From NCBI GenBank assembly GCA_958450365.1, contig CAUEEP010000927.1, forward strand, positions 1,293,001-1,357,000: DNA of 64,000 nucleotides, written 5' to 3'. Position numbers and translations under genes: made by a program. The stretch is from Mesorhabditis belari. Its lineage: Eukaryota; Nematoda; Chromadorea; Rhabditida; Rhabditidae. The notes below the pieces were generated by a model. The model was given only the letters and a program-made list of their open reading frames with translations, ran no database searches and had not been told where the DNA came from. Position 1 is the first letter of the stretch. Each line of letters starts with the position of its first letter. Shown one piece after another: positions 45,580 through 56,896 of this stretch.

Positions 45580-48500
45580 CTATGTAAATGACTGTCGAAC
45601 TGTTCTTTGTGCGGCTTTGGGTAATCGCTCACGACTTGGCAAATCCCTTCGGTATAATGCTTTAGTGACTTTAAAGAGCTTTGTTTATGGCAATGGAACT
45701 CAAAAAACTAATACATTACTCGAAATAGAGTCAAACCCATAAAAAAAGACAAAAATACGGTACCGGAAAAGTGTAAAAATTGAGAAAAATGCACAAAATT
45801 GCTAAATGTATCTTAAGGCAACAAAAGAATATTCGTAATTTTCAAAAATTATAGCTAAATACAACTCTGGGTTCTGGATGAGTATCATAAAAAAGGAATG
45901 AGCTACGAGTTGGCAAAGTTTTCAAAGGCTATAGTCAAATTCAAAGGCGTTTTATAAAACTAAAGCCTTTATGGTGTTTGTCTAATCGTGGAGTACGGTA
46001 GAGGAGATGATTTGGCGTTCACAGAGCTCTTGACAAGGGCGATAGTTACAGCCACAGATCTTCCGACAAACGTTCAACTGAAAATCGAAAGTTGAAAGTA
46101 TGGACTTGTTCTAGTTCTTGTTCTTGTTCTTGTTCTTGTTCTTGTCCTTGTTCCTGTTCTTGTTCCTGTTCTTGTTCTTGTTCTTGTTCTTGTTCTAGTT
46201 CTTGTTCTTGTTCTTCTTCTTCTTATTCTTCTTCCTCTTATTCATCAAATCCTTTTACTATTCTCACCTGATCTTTAGAAACCTCAATCGGTTTTGTGAA
46301 AAGCGTCCAGATGACAGATTCGTTGTATGGTGGAGTGGTTAATGACCCCAAATACGTCACAAAATCTCGTTCACCTAGAATTTAGATCTAGAAACTAACA
46401 CAAATCCTAGTTCTATGAATCAGGCATCAATTGCTCACCATGATCAGGCATCAATTGCTCAATGGTAAACTCGTGTGGAAGAGCAGCCGGGGTATCGCTT
46501 TCATTCGACTGAAAATGGTTTAAAACCATCTATATTCTATCTCTCTCTATATATAATATATAAAATAAGTCGATATTTTATTATTTACCCTTTTAATTGC
46601 ATCTAATAATGGCTGATAGTTTTCATTGTATAATCCTTCATGTATAAACACTCCAACAACAGCCAATCCGTCCGGCTTCTCCAATGCCTCGTTGATATTT
46701 GAATATTTTGTGTTCCAAAAGACAAAGTGCACCTGTAAATTGTTATTTTCTCGACTTACAAAGGATTTGAAGATATTTTTATATTATGAGCAATGATTCA
46801 AACGATAGAAGGTAATTCAAACGGTATGCTGCTATAACTAAACAATAAGTCTCCTTATTCTATCAAATATAACTCTATTTAATTTCCAGAATTATTACAA
46901 ACCTCTACAAATATCTATTTAATTTCCAGAATTATTAAAAAACCTCAGCAGCTTGTGGTTTCCCGTCAATCATATGCTCACTTCCCCTCGTTCCATCGTA
47001 ACTCCAATGCGCGTGGAATTGAGCCAATTCATACTTTCCCTCAAGGTGAGAGCCGGTGAGAACTGTAAAGCTTGATTTCAAACAAAAAAAACCCATAAGT
47101 CTATCATTCTACTTTTTAGCTTATAATTATTCCTCCAAGAGTCAAGAATAATTTTCGACTCTTATCTACAGTACTGGACAATGAAATATCATATTTGAAA
47201 AACGATCGTCACTTTCGCGCGTCTGTAACTCCCTTGTCTTTGAGTTGAAATTATTAGTGTTATACATTTTCTGAAAGCTCTTTTAAAGGGCTACACAATG
47301 GTAATATTAATATTTAGAAATACAGTAAAGACAAGGGAGTTACAGACGCGCGAAAGTGACGATCTTTTTTCAAGTATCATATTTCATTGTCCAGTAGTGT
47401 ACTTTTCGGTACATGCATAAGAAATACGGATTTCAACATTTTCATAAACAACGATAGAATTTCAACATTCCAACGATAGAAACCTGATATCGATGAATGT
47501 TATAAACTATTTGAAAGTTGTAAATCTCCTCTACAAAATAGGCTAAAACTAGTTATCCTTTTTTTAAATCTTCAATTTTGAGAAGCTAACTCTATTTTGA
47601 CCACACGAAACTTGTCCCTAAAGTGACTCGATTCCTTTTTTAGTTCGGTTCGGTTCACTCGCATTTCGCCCTCGAAATTTCTTCAATCGTTCGATCAATT
47701 GAAATACGTCTTAGCGCATTTTGTAGCAATTAATCATAGATTTAGTCTCACTATGACTAAAAGTCTATCCAAAACAATTCATCGATATCATCTTTCTATC
47801 GTTGGAAATTTATGAAAATGTTGAAATCCGGATTTCTTATGCATTTACCTAATACTTCAGAAATGTCTGATCCGCCCATAAATGAGAACTCTTTCGATAA
47901 ACAACAAAAAGAGTTGCAACAGATCGATCTCTACAGAGATACATTCTTATGCATGTACCTAATAGCTGTATGGCCTGTAAGCTTATTGAAACTGATCAAA
48001 CAAAAGTTTTTTTTCATTTATGATCACTGAAACACTTTTTTACACTTAAATTAACAAATGTTGAAACTAAAAACAGAGATAAATGGAGCGTAAGAGATTG
48101 AGTAAAGTGCATTTATTGCTAAAACCCCGGAAGCTGCGTGTTTCCGGTGAAGAACTTTTTACATTCAAGAAAATCTTCACTAGAGTAGCAGGAAATAGCT
48201 TAATCAAGAATTGCTCATGAAAAACCTGTAGCTGTGTTCGTTGTGCTCTAAAATGCAAAAGCAAACTTTCTGATGCAGCTCAGTTCACGCTTTTCTTGCA
48301 ATGTCAAAGTAACACCGGAAAGAAAAAAGGAACAACAGAAGAATTCAGTGCTCCAGTGTGCAATTTTGCAATAAAGTACATTCCAAAACATTGCTTGAGT
48401 CTAACAAAGTTCAAAATGTACTTTGAATCAAAAAAAAACTCTTAAGTAACTCTCAGCTTGACTTTTGACTTCACGACTTTTGATTTTTTTTTTCTTGAAA

Positions 48501-51500
48501 AGCCGGCTAAAATGCAATTCTTCTTTTTCTGTGAAAATTCTCTATTCTAACAAAAGAATCGAAAATTCTTTACGTTCATTGTTAAACAAAAACACAATGT
48601 AGTTCAAAAAAAACGGGAAAAGAGAATTTTTAGGGAAAAAAAACGTTCATTTCCATTTCTATGATGGCATTTTAGCGCTAATTGATCTAAAAAAAGAGTT
48701 TATTTTTTTGAAAAACAAAGAACAGTTCAATTGTTAGAATGTTTTTATAGTTCTTATTTCTGTTTTATATTTTTCCGAGATTGATGACTATTCATTAGGA
48801 TACGTCGGAGATTATTAGATCAAAAAGTAGTCATTAAACGACACCAAAATCCGATTTAGCTTTGGATATTAGAAAAAAAAAGGCGTCACGAGAGGTTTAC
48901 GAAAGAAAAAGTTGATGCAAGAAGTGCTCAAGAATGAAAAAGTTGACTTAATGAATCACTTTTAGTATAAGAAGCTGTTGTAAGAAAATAAAGAGCCAGT
49001 CTACCAGGAAGAATATGTTTCTAATAGTTGATGCACCAGAAGAGCCTAAGCCTGAGCCTGCGCCTAAGTCTGAGCCTGAGCCTAAACCTAAGCCTAAGCC
49101 TAAAAGCACAAGGGCAATCGGGTGTCCTTTAGCTCCGAGAGCTGGCTGAGATCCAGAAAATGGGTGTTCAGCCCAAACCCAAAAAGAGTTAGTGCGAGCC
49201 GCTAGCCTTCGCACTAAGTCCAAACCTAAGCCTGAGCCTAAGTCCAAGCCTAAGCCTAAGCCTAAGCCTAAGCCTAAGCCTAAGCCCAAAAGTACTCAGA
49301 CATCTAACAGAAAATTGATTTATTGCAAGATTTGAGTTGTTCTACAAAGTTACTAGCCTATTCTTGCGATCTGATTTTGTCTTGAAAATTCTAAGATAGC
49401 TTTGGCAACAACAACACTATCAACAATGTGCTTAAAACTTTTAAAACTAACTCTTTTAAATTTAAGATAGACTTCTAAAAGAGATTTTCATAAATGTTAT
49501 CTTAATAAATCGCTACTCATTTTTAAATTGCTTTTCAAAAGACTTACAACTCTGACAATTCTTTGCCACATTCACTTTCCATCCCGATTCACTGCACTCC
49601 ACGTCGACACAATCACCCATTTTATAATCGATATGAAGAGAGTTTACCTAGAAATGTCATGATAAATGTTAAGAATTATTAAAATAAGTTATCTAGATTA
49701 TTTTACAATATTGGAACTTGAAGAGTTGAGCTTGAAATTGAGTGTTTAAAGTCATGGAAAGATTTCCTCTTCTTTTGATCTATCTATGCATGGCTCGAGC
49801 TAGTAGTCTAAACAAAAAGTTGCAAAAATAAGGAATCATTTATCTATGAAAACTTTATAAAGATATTATTTCATTTCACCTGACAAACTTTCGGATCACA
49901 ACAGACTTTCTCGGTTCGAATGTCGATCGGAGATTGGCGATGCTTCTTGGCGATAGCTGAATAGCTTTTTCTATTTGAAATTTATAAATTTGTGGGATTA
50001 AGTTGGAATTTTTAATTCTAAATTGGAATTTTTAATTCTAAATTGGAATTTTTAATTCTAAATCAGAGATAGGCTCCTTTGTGCCAAATTTTTTGGCGCA
50101 ACTGGGTCATTTGCGCAACTCGCCATAACTTTCTTCTAAATCGACCAATCTTTATAATTTTGGTGTGATTTTGTTGCACTTATTGAGATCTACAAAATGA
50201 CACCAAAATCATAAAGATTAGTTCACTTAGAAGAAAGATATGGGCGAGTCGCGCAAATGACCCAGTTGCGCAAATAATTGCGCATAATTTTTGACTTAAA
50301 GCTCTGTTTCAAATCGAAACTCTTAAGAAACAACTATACAAGAAATCATTGGCTTTTCTAAATGCTAAAAAAGAGATTTTCAAAGTCTATTGGTTAGAGG
50401 AGTTCTTCAAGAAGGAAAATCTGATCCAGAAGATAGAATGGCGGAAATTATCCTACCCCCTAAATCATATTCATATCTTTAACTTTAATCTTATCTAAAT
50501 CAACTTTAAATACTGCAAAACTAGAATGAGATAAAAGATTTTTACTACAGTAAGCTAACTTTAAACTCTCTCAACTATTGCAATTGATTTTTTTTAAAGT
50601 TTTTCTTTTGATTTTGTTTCTAAAACTCTTTTTGACTTATTCCTTTTTTGGAAAACTAATAAGCGCTTCAAATTGAGCGCTTCAAAGCAACGTCAACGAT
50701 CTTTTTTCAAAAAACAAGATTTTCGATGTGAAATAGAAAAATGAACACTAGAAAAGTTGTTTTTTTAAAATCTTTAACCTTGTAGATGCTCAATAAAATC
50801 GTGAAACATTTGTTTGATATTTGTAGTGGATAGATATGTTTGATATTTGTAGTAGATTGATATGTTTGATTTTTGTGTGGATAGATATGTTTGATATTTG
50901 AAGTAGATAGATATGTTTGATATTTGTAGTAGATAGATACGTTAGAGATTAGAGAGCATAAGATTTTCACCCTAAAATAATAAAGAGACTTGGATAGTAG
51001 TGATTAAATAATGATTAAGCAAATAAAATCTAGCTTTATCCAATATATCAGCTTCAAGCTTTGAAAATAGTGTAAAGCTAAAGTAAAGTTAAAGTTAAAG
51101 TAACATTGTAAAGTTAAAGTAACATTGTAAAGCTAAAGTAACCTTGTAAAGTTAAAGTAACATTGTAAAGTCAAAGTAACATTGTAAAGCTAAAGTAACC
51201 TTGTAAAGTTAAAGTAACATTGTAAAGTCAAAGTAACATTGTAAAGCTAAAGTAACCTTGTAAAGTTAAAGTAACATTGTAAAGTTAAAGTAACCTTGTA
51301 AAGTTAAAGTAACATTGTAAAGCTAAAGTAACCTTGTAAAGTTAAAGTAACATTGTAAAGTCAAAGTAACATTGTAAAGCTAAAGTAACCTTGTAAAGTT
51401 AAAGTAACATTGTAAAGCCAAAGTAACATTGTAAAGTTAAAGTAAAGTTAAAGTTAAAGTAACATTGTAAAGTCAAAGTCTACTTTTCTAAACTTCAAGC

Positions 51501-51790
51501 TTTCGGTAACGATTTGCAAGAGATTTAGCATAAATTTAAGATATAAAACCAACTGTTTTATATAAAAAAATATAAAACAAATATAAAAAGCATAAATATA
51601 AAACCTTTTTATTTCTACATTTAAACGCCAATTTTCTTATCTTCTTAAAACTTTGTAATCATTATTAAATCAAAAAAAAAAACTCACTCATTCTCCCAGT
51701 GAAGAGCTTTGCTTTAGGTAGAAAGTTGTGAAAGTAGAACTCTACAATTAACTCTGGTAATTCGTGAAGTAAATGCGTGACTCCTTCCAT
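45580..51790 (-). CDS. Alpha-carbonic anhydrase
   Basis: Catalyses reversible CO2 hydration. Exons on the minus strand are 51790-51688, 49956-49880, 49647-49548, 47062-46944, 46732-46589, 46508-46439, 46374-46268 and 45678-45580. All phases match, 819 nt, 272 residues. Signatures are HRQSPIDI, the zinc ligands in QFHAHWS (two His) and VHFVFWN (third His), the GSEH glutamate, DGLAVVGVF, and [18 protein letters not shown] with the substrate-pocket threonines. So the catalytic site looks complete. A His at the human CA II His64 proton-shuttle position is not evident. Extra cysteines ([23 protein letters not shown]) suggest disulfides or a nematode subtype. The first exon ([13 protein letters not shown]) has no signal peptide and is the least certain; it was chosen because of its GTGAGT donor and the matching phase. 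A 19-bp doublet (atcaggcatcaattgctca) straddles the end of exon 6. Confidence 0.9.
46108..46225. repeat. cttgtt hexamer repeat in carbonic anhydrase intron 7
   Basis: The run ttcttgttcttgttcttg with cctg variants is the complement of the gaacaa arrays at 44049 and 45383. The last carbonic anhydrase exon (45580-45678) therefore lies between inverted arrays. Confidence 0.9.
47168..47401. mobile_element. Tc1-like MITE (tactggacaatgaaatatca ends), copy 2
   Basis: The arms tactggacaatgaaatatca ... gcgtctgtaactcccttgtc and their complement face each other, with the same centre as the copy at 36700 but in reverse orientation. It lies in the largest carbonic anhydrase intron (47063-49547). Confidence 0.85.
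47869..47980 (+). CDS. Possible first exon of a nested plus-strand gene
   Basis: TTCAG precedes an ATG, and the frame reads [15 protein letters not shown], then [18 protein letters not shown] before a GTAAGC donor. The codon pattern looks plausible and it lies inside a carbonic anhydrase intron on the opposite strand. No second exon could be joined, so this is only a candidate. Confidence 0.25.
49035..49295. repeat. Interstitial telomere-type repeats flanking the ~130-bp module, copy 2
   Basis: (GCCTAA)n-type runs with variants stand at about 49045-49110 and, clean, at 49200-49290. Between them lies the module agcacaagggcaatcgggtg ... agccgctagccttcgcacta also seen at 42470-42605. It lies in a carbonic anhydrase intron. 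The GLGLGL frame on the minus strand is an artefact. Confidence 0.85.
49981..50080. repeat. Short tandem repeat (taattctaaattggaatttt)
   Basis: Three copies of a 20-bp unit lie in the first carbonic anhydrase intron. Confidence 0.8.
50085..50440. mobile_element. Foldback element with gcgcaactgggtcatttgcg arms, plus shared flank
   Basis: The arms at about 50090-50180 and 50195-50285 are complements (gcgcaactgggtcatttgcg / cgcaaatgacccagttgcgc; ataattttggtgt / acaccaaaatcat). The following sequence to 50440 is shared with 25430-25612, so the two loci derive from a common longer repeat. Confidence 0.8.
50810..50945. repeat. Minisatellite, ~24-bp unit
   Basis: About five copies of gatatgtttgatatttgtag + tagat occur. 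Confidence 0.9.
51075..51475. repeat. Minisatellite, ~19-bp unit
   Basis: About 20 copies of aaagttaaagtaacattgt occur with cattg/ccttg and gtt/gct/gtc variants. Confidence 0.95.
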
Positions 51791-53079
51791 TTTTGAAAAA
51801 AGAAAATAGAAAAATAGAAAATTGAAGAAATTTAGATAAAGAAGTATCGAATTGACAATTGAATTTAGATTTAGAATAAAAGAATCCAAGTATTGGTTGG
51901 GTTTTTTTGAAGAATTGAAGGGATTTGAATCCGGCTGATGTTATCGAAGGGTTTTAGGAAGAGGGGACGAGTTGCGGGGACACAAAACGGAGGGCAAAGC
52001 GAAAGGGGGAAGGGCCCCAGCTCCTTTAAAAGCTGCCCCTTTTCTATTTCTAACTCTAAACCCTCTCCTGAATCTTTATATTTTGCAAAATAGAGATAAA
52101 AGACTTGCAGAGAATTTGAAGAGTTAAAAATCGTTTTCTTGGTTCTTGTCCAGAGACAAGAATCCCAGAGATTTTTCAAGAATCCCAGAGATCCCAGAGA
52201 TTCTCGAAATCTCATTGAAGTCCATTGTGAAATGGACTCCATTTTATTCATTGTGAAAACAAAATCTCTTTGATTTCTTTTAGAAGGAAAGAGTTGTTCT
52301 TTGACAGAAAAGTTGAAAAGTTCTCTTTCCAAGGCTAGGACAGAGATCTCTTTGCCCGAATCTATTCGATTTCCATCTGGGAATGAGTATTGACTCAACA
52401 AGCATAACTCTATATATATACTTTATCCGACAAGGAAAAGTGACAATGCAAACAGATTGAACAGCGTAGACGAAGAAAGATAATTGATATACAAACAAAA
52501 CTACAATTAGACACGTGTATATATGACATTAAAAACTAATTTAAAATTGACAGAGCTACAAGAACTCTAGTGAATTAGAGCTCTTGAAGTTATCGGAATA
52601 TATAGAAACTAGTCCAACCTTAAAGATTTTTTACAGTTATCTAACAATTAGTCGACAGTGGAACCGGGATTGTACTAAAAATTTACCTCTTATCTGATAA
52701 AATCTAGCAAAACGATAAGGTAAAAGAACGTACATATGTACATTACGTACTGTATTTAGCAAGAAATCTGTAATAGTTTTACAGATGCAAGATTGGATTG
52801 GACATTGGACATTGCTCAGTGGACAAACTATGGATAACATCTAGCAAAACGATAAGGTAAAAGAACGTACATAATAAGGACTTATATAAGTCTCAAAAAC
52901 GTCTCTAGAGCACCAAAAAGTCAAAAATCAATCAAAGCAAAAATGACAGCATCATCTCAAACAGCTTCACTAATGCGACTTCTGATTTGACGCAATAACA
53001 GTTCAGTTCAAAGAACACCTACAACAAACAAGACTCAAATCTCGGTCGTGACTAATTCTGTAGGGCTTCACTCTTGGTT
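51791..53079. other. Upstream region of carbonic anhydrase; no confident gene
   Basis: It contains a GC-richer patch at 51950-52030 and a 176-codon minus-strand open frame (51871-52401) that matches nothing I know. The 33-bp word tctagcaaaacgataaggta + aaagaacgtacat is present twice, at about 52704 and 52841. The carbonic anhydrase promoter should be here, but no element can be named. Confidence 0.4.
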
Positions 53080-54000
53080 CTTTCTCATTTCCACAAATTT
53101 TGAAAGCAATCGTAGATAATGAAGTCTAGATCTAGACCAAAGATCCGTTCTTCTCAATTCGCGTTCCCTTCCACCCGATCCTTTTCATTCTTTTCCATTC
53201 CTATCCTCATCTCAACCCCGCATTCTCCATCTGCCATCCACAATTTCCCCAATCATAAATAGCTTTTTTTTCCTTTCCTTTTTCCTTTCCTTTTTCCTTT
53301 TTCTTCATCTCAAATTTGTTTCCCTTTACAATAAAAAAGCAGGAAATATTTGTTGGAGGGAAGAATTTGAGTGTTCTCATGCAATTCAAACCCAGGAACT
53401 TATAAAAGAAAAGAAATTAACAGAAAGAGCTATTGATGAAGCTGAGTTTATGTAGGAAATTCAGATTTTACAAATATTCATTAAATTAGAATGATTATCA
53501 TTTAATCTTTCTAATCGGCTTAAAAGCAAAACAGTTTGAAATTTTTGCACGTACACTCGTTTCATTCCAATTTTTATCCCTCAATTTTTCCTATATCGTT
53601 TCTCTGATTGAAAAGCTACACAATAGTTACCGTATTTTCTCTAATAGTAGTGCACCCCGGCAAGCTGAGTTGATGAATATTTTACGGATTCCAAGCTTTT
53701 GCAGAAGCTCGACACTTTAATCCTCCACTAGATCTCAACGTCAGCTACATTTTATCAAAATTTGAGATCTATAAAACATTTCTTTAATTATGGCTCGATC
53801 TGATAAATATCTTAAAGAATATTAGGAATGAATACATTAAATTAGAATAATTATCATTTTATCTAAATTTCTTTGCTGGAGAGAAGAATTTGAGCGTTCT
53901 CATGCAATTCAAACCCAAGAACTTATAAAAGAAAAGAATTTGCAGAAAGAGCTATTGATGAAGCTGAGTTTATGAAGGATATTCAGATTTTGAAAATATT
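53080..54000. repeat. Long duplicated segment, copy 1, with truncated MITE
   Basis: 53080-53755 matches 57040-57713 closely. It ends inside a MITE of the taccgtattttctc family (53629-53755) whose right half is missing. A block at 53756-53880 matches 56897-57020. A third partial copy of the conserved HAIQTQELIKEK-coding stretch lies at about 53875-54000. Confidence 0.85.
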
Positions 54001-54924
54001 CTATCAAAAAGCTTCTTTTATTAAGATAAATAAGCAAAATGAAACGTGTTTCCAAGACTTTTTTCTCTAAAATAAACAATGAAACGTCAATTGGATTTGG
54101 AAAGAAAAAAAACGGGGAAATGAACGAAAACTAAAATTTTGAGAGGAAAGCTCAAATTTTCTGCAAAATTTGGGTCAAAATGTGCCAAAGAATGGCAATC
54201 GGAAGTTTGGGTATTTGAGGGGAAGTTTTTTGAAATGAAAACTTTACAATGGACTTCAAAGACTGAAGGACAATGAAATTGTGTTGCTGAGAAGAAAAAA
54301 GAAATTGGAAATTGGAAATTGTTCATTTTCAAGGAAATTTGAGAAATTCTTCATCTTTTCTCTGATTTTCTCAGACATAAAGCTTAGAATTGAAGAAAAG
54401 ATCAAAGAAAAAGGAAAGATATGATTTAAAAAACTAAAGAAATATTGAAATATAATATTCTAAGAACGAGAGAATAGTTGAAATCAAAACCAAGAATTTC
54501 CATAGAGCTTTGAAAGCTTTCAGAGCAAGTGAGCCTGAAATTCATGTAAAATATAGAAGTTTATAAGAAGAATTGTTTTAATTTCAACTATTGAATGGAT
54601 AAAACTAGAATTTTAGATAGTAACTGGTATGCTTTAGAGTTTAATATAAAGTTAAAATCATAGGCTATGAAGTACTTGGAGATTTTGGTTTTGTTTTTGA
54701 TTCCCTAGCAAATAGACGAATCTTTTGGGACAAGAACAAAAAGAAAATCACTAAGAATAAAGAAAATCAAGATAAGGAAATGACTAACTTCTAGTTTCTT
54801 CTAGATAAAATGTTAGCTTTCTGCTTCTTTAGTCAGCAAGCCATACGAATCACAGATCTCTTTAATATTTAGACAGAAAATCTGGTAGAGTTCCTTTTTT
54901 GAATACTTTTTCCTACTACAAATA
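54001..54924. other. No gene seen
   Basis: This is AT-rich. The block aaatgactaacttctagttt near 54780-54870 is repeated near 55830-55960. Confidence 0.35.
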
Positions 54925-55446
54925 TTAGGTTGATGCATAAGTCTTTTCGTTTTTTTCGTACTTCTGTTAAAAAGTAACAAATTCACGAATTAATCTATAG
55001 TTTGCTCTATAAAAAAAGTGTTTTTTTGTTCAATTTGCATCTTTTTAAATGAATTTCGGTTCACTTTCAAGCAAATTCGAGAGTGAAAAACGCCTTTTTC
55101 GTAAAAATCTATAAAAAACTCTACGGAAAAATTGGCTGAATGAATTTCTCTGAAATTTTGGCGAAATATCAAACGTTTTTTTTCTCTATCTTTTATCTAT
55201 TGACACGAAGATAGGTTTTCTTTAGCTAAGGTGTCTAAACCGCATCATCGAGTTAGCCCTTTTTGACTACCCGACTTCATACTCTCAAGAAAATCCAGGC
55301 ATTAAATATTTTTAAACCCGTTTTAATGTTATTTTGCAGAAAAATAATTGGTTTTTCTAATGAAATCAACCGTAGTTTAATTCGTGCATTTGTTGGCTTC
55401 AAACGGCAGACGAAAAGGAACAAAAAGACTGATGCATCAACCTATT
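54925..55446. mobile_element. Mariner-like MITE (ttaggttgatgcataagt ends), inverted copy of 1088-1607
   Basis: The sequence is almost identical to 1088-1607 read on the other strand, including both small internal open frames. The ends are ttaggttgatgcataagt and gatgcatcaaccta. Confidence 0.9.
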
Positions 55447-56435
55447 AGTTCGATATTGTTATTGATTAAAACATAATTATCAAGTACAAAGGTAGAAAAT
55501 GAGATTAGATTTCCTTTGAGCAAGAAAAAAAAACAAATTGAAATTAAAACAATTCTTATAAACCTAAGCTACAATCTTCTTTATTTTACAAAAAAAAACG
55601 TTAAGCTAAAAAACGTTAAACGAACGTTAAGCTACTCTCAAAACGTTAAGCTACTCTCAAAGCTTTCAAAGTTCTATGAAAATTCTTTAAGCAAAGAGAC
55701 AACAGAGAAATGGGCAATTCTGATTTTAATCTCTTTACTTAAAAGTCATTATTTTTAAATAATATCATAAATTGAGAAATTTCAATAAGTTTTTTGATAG
55801 CTTAAAGAAAATTAAGATAAGGAAATGGCTAACTTCTAGTTTCTTCTAGATAAAATGTTAGATTTCTGATTCTTTAGTCAGCAAGCCATACGAATCACAG
55901 ATCTCTTTAATATTAAGATAAAGAAATGATTAACTTCTAGTTTCTTCTAGATAAAAAATTTCAAAGATTTACAACAATAATCCTAATTGCGCGATTCTAG
56001 AAAACATTTCTGTAGATAAAAGTTTGCGGAACGGAAAACAAGAGGAATCATTGTGTAAATGATCCCTTGTGACTTGAGGAATTCCAGGAATTCAAGAAAA
56101 TTTTAACAATTTACCATAAATCTATTATTGAATTAAACCAAATGGCTAAAACAATCAACTAACAACTTTTTAAAAGCTTAAATGAATTTTTCTTTCTCAA
56201 TTCGAAAGCTTAAGCGAGCTTTTTCCTCAGCCAAAGATCTAAAAATTGTCTCAGACTCTGGGAAAATTCACCAATTTCCGCTTTTTCATCTTTTTTTGGG
56301 GAAAACATTCATTTATCCATTGCCTTTCAGCGAAAAATGGGTTTAAAAAATGATATCAGCCATAGAGAATCGCCGTTTTTCAACAAAAAACACATGAAGA
56401 GATCAATGGAGAGAAAAGTCAAGGATTCGAAGTTC
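55447..56435. other. No gene seen
   Basis: This is AT-rich. aaacgttaagctactctcaa is duplicated near 55620-55660, and the tctagtttcttctagataaa block is repeated. Confidence 0.35.
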
Positions 56436-56615
56436 AGTTGTTCAACAGGATTGTTCAGTTGTTCAATAGTTGAGTTGTTCAATAGTTGAGTTGTTCAATA
56501 GTTGAGTTGTTCAATAGTAGAGTTGTTCAATAGTTGAGTTGTTCAATAGTTGAGTTGTTCAATAGTTGAGTTGTTCAATAGTTCAGTTGTTCAATTGTTC
56601 AATTGTTCAACAAAT
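56436..56615. repeat. 16-bp minisatellite (ttgttcaatagttgag)
   Basis: About ten copies occur, with cagttgttcaattgttcaa variants at the ends. Confidence 0.95.
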
Positions 56616-56896
56616 TGAGATGAAGTGTGATTTTTAAGTTTTAAACTGACAGTCTTTCTTTTGTTTATAGTTCTTTTCTTAGTTATCAATCTTCTATACA
56701 AAAATAGCTTGTTAGACATTTGTGTTGCCATAAAGTACATATGGTTTATTCACTATTGAATTATAAAGCTCAACAAAAAGCCAACAACCAATACAAGGTC
56801 ATTCAAAAAGCCAGATTCTTATATTTTTAAGTTTAAAATGTCAGATAAAAGATTATTTGTTAAGGATTAAGTTATCACTTAATAGAAAGCGTTTAG

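Noticed and set aside
48948..49289. Minus-strand frame with LGLGLGLG
   Set aside because: This is translation of telomere-type (GCCTAA)n repeats; no coding signal.
49753..49830. Plus-strand [18 protein letters not shown], signal-peptide-like
   Set aside because: The frame stops after 25 codons in a carbonic anhydrase intron, and no splice donor or partner exon is visible.
51871..52401. 176-codon minus-strand open frame upstream of carbonic anhydrase
   Set aside because: Composition is uneven, no known motif, and it overlaps the likely promoter; no splice or start evidence.
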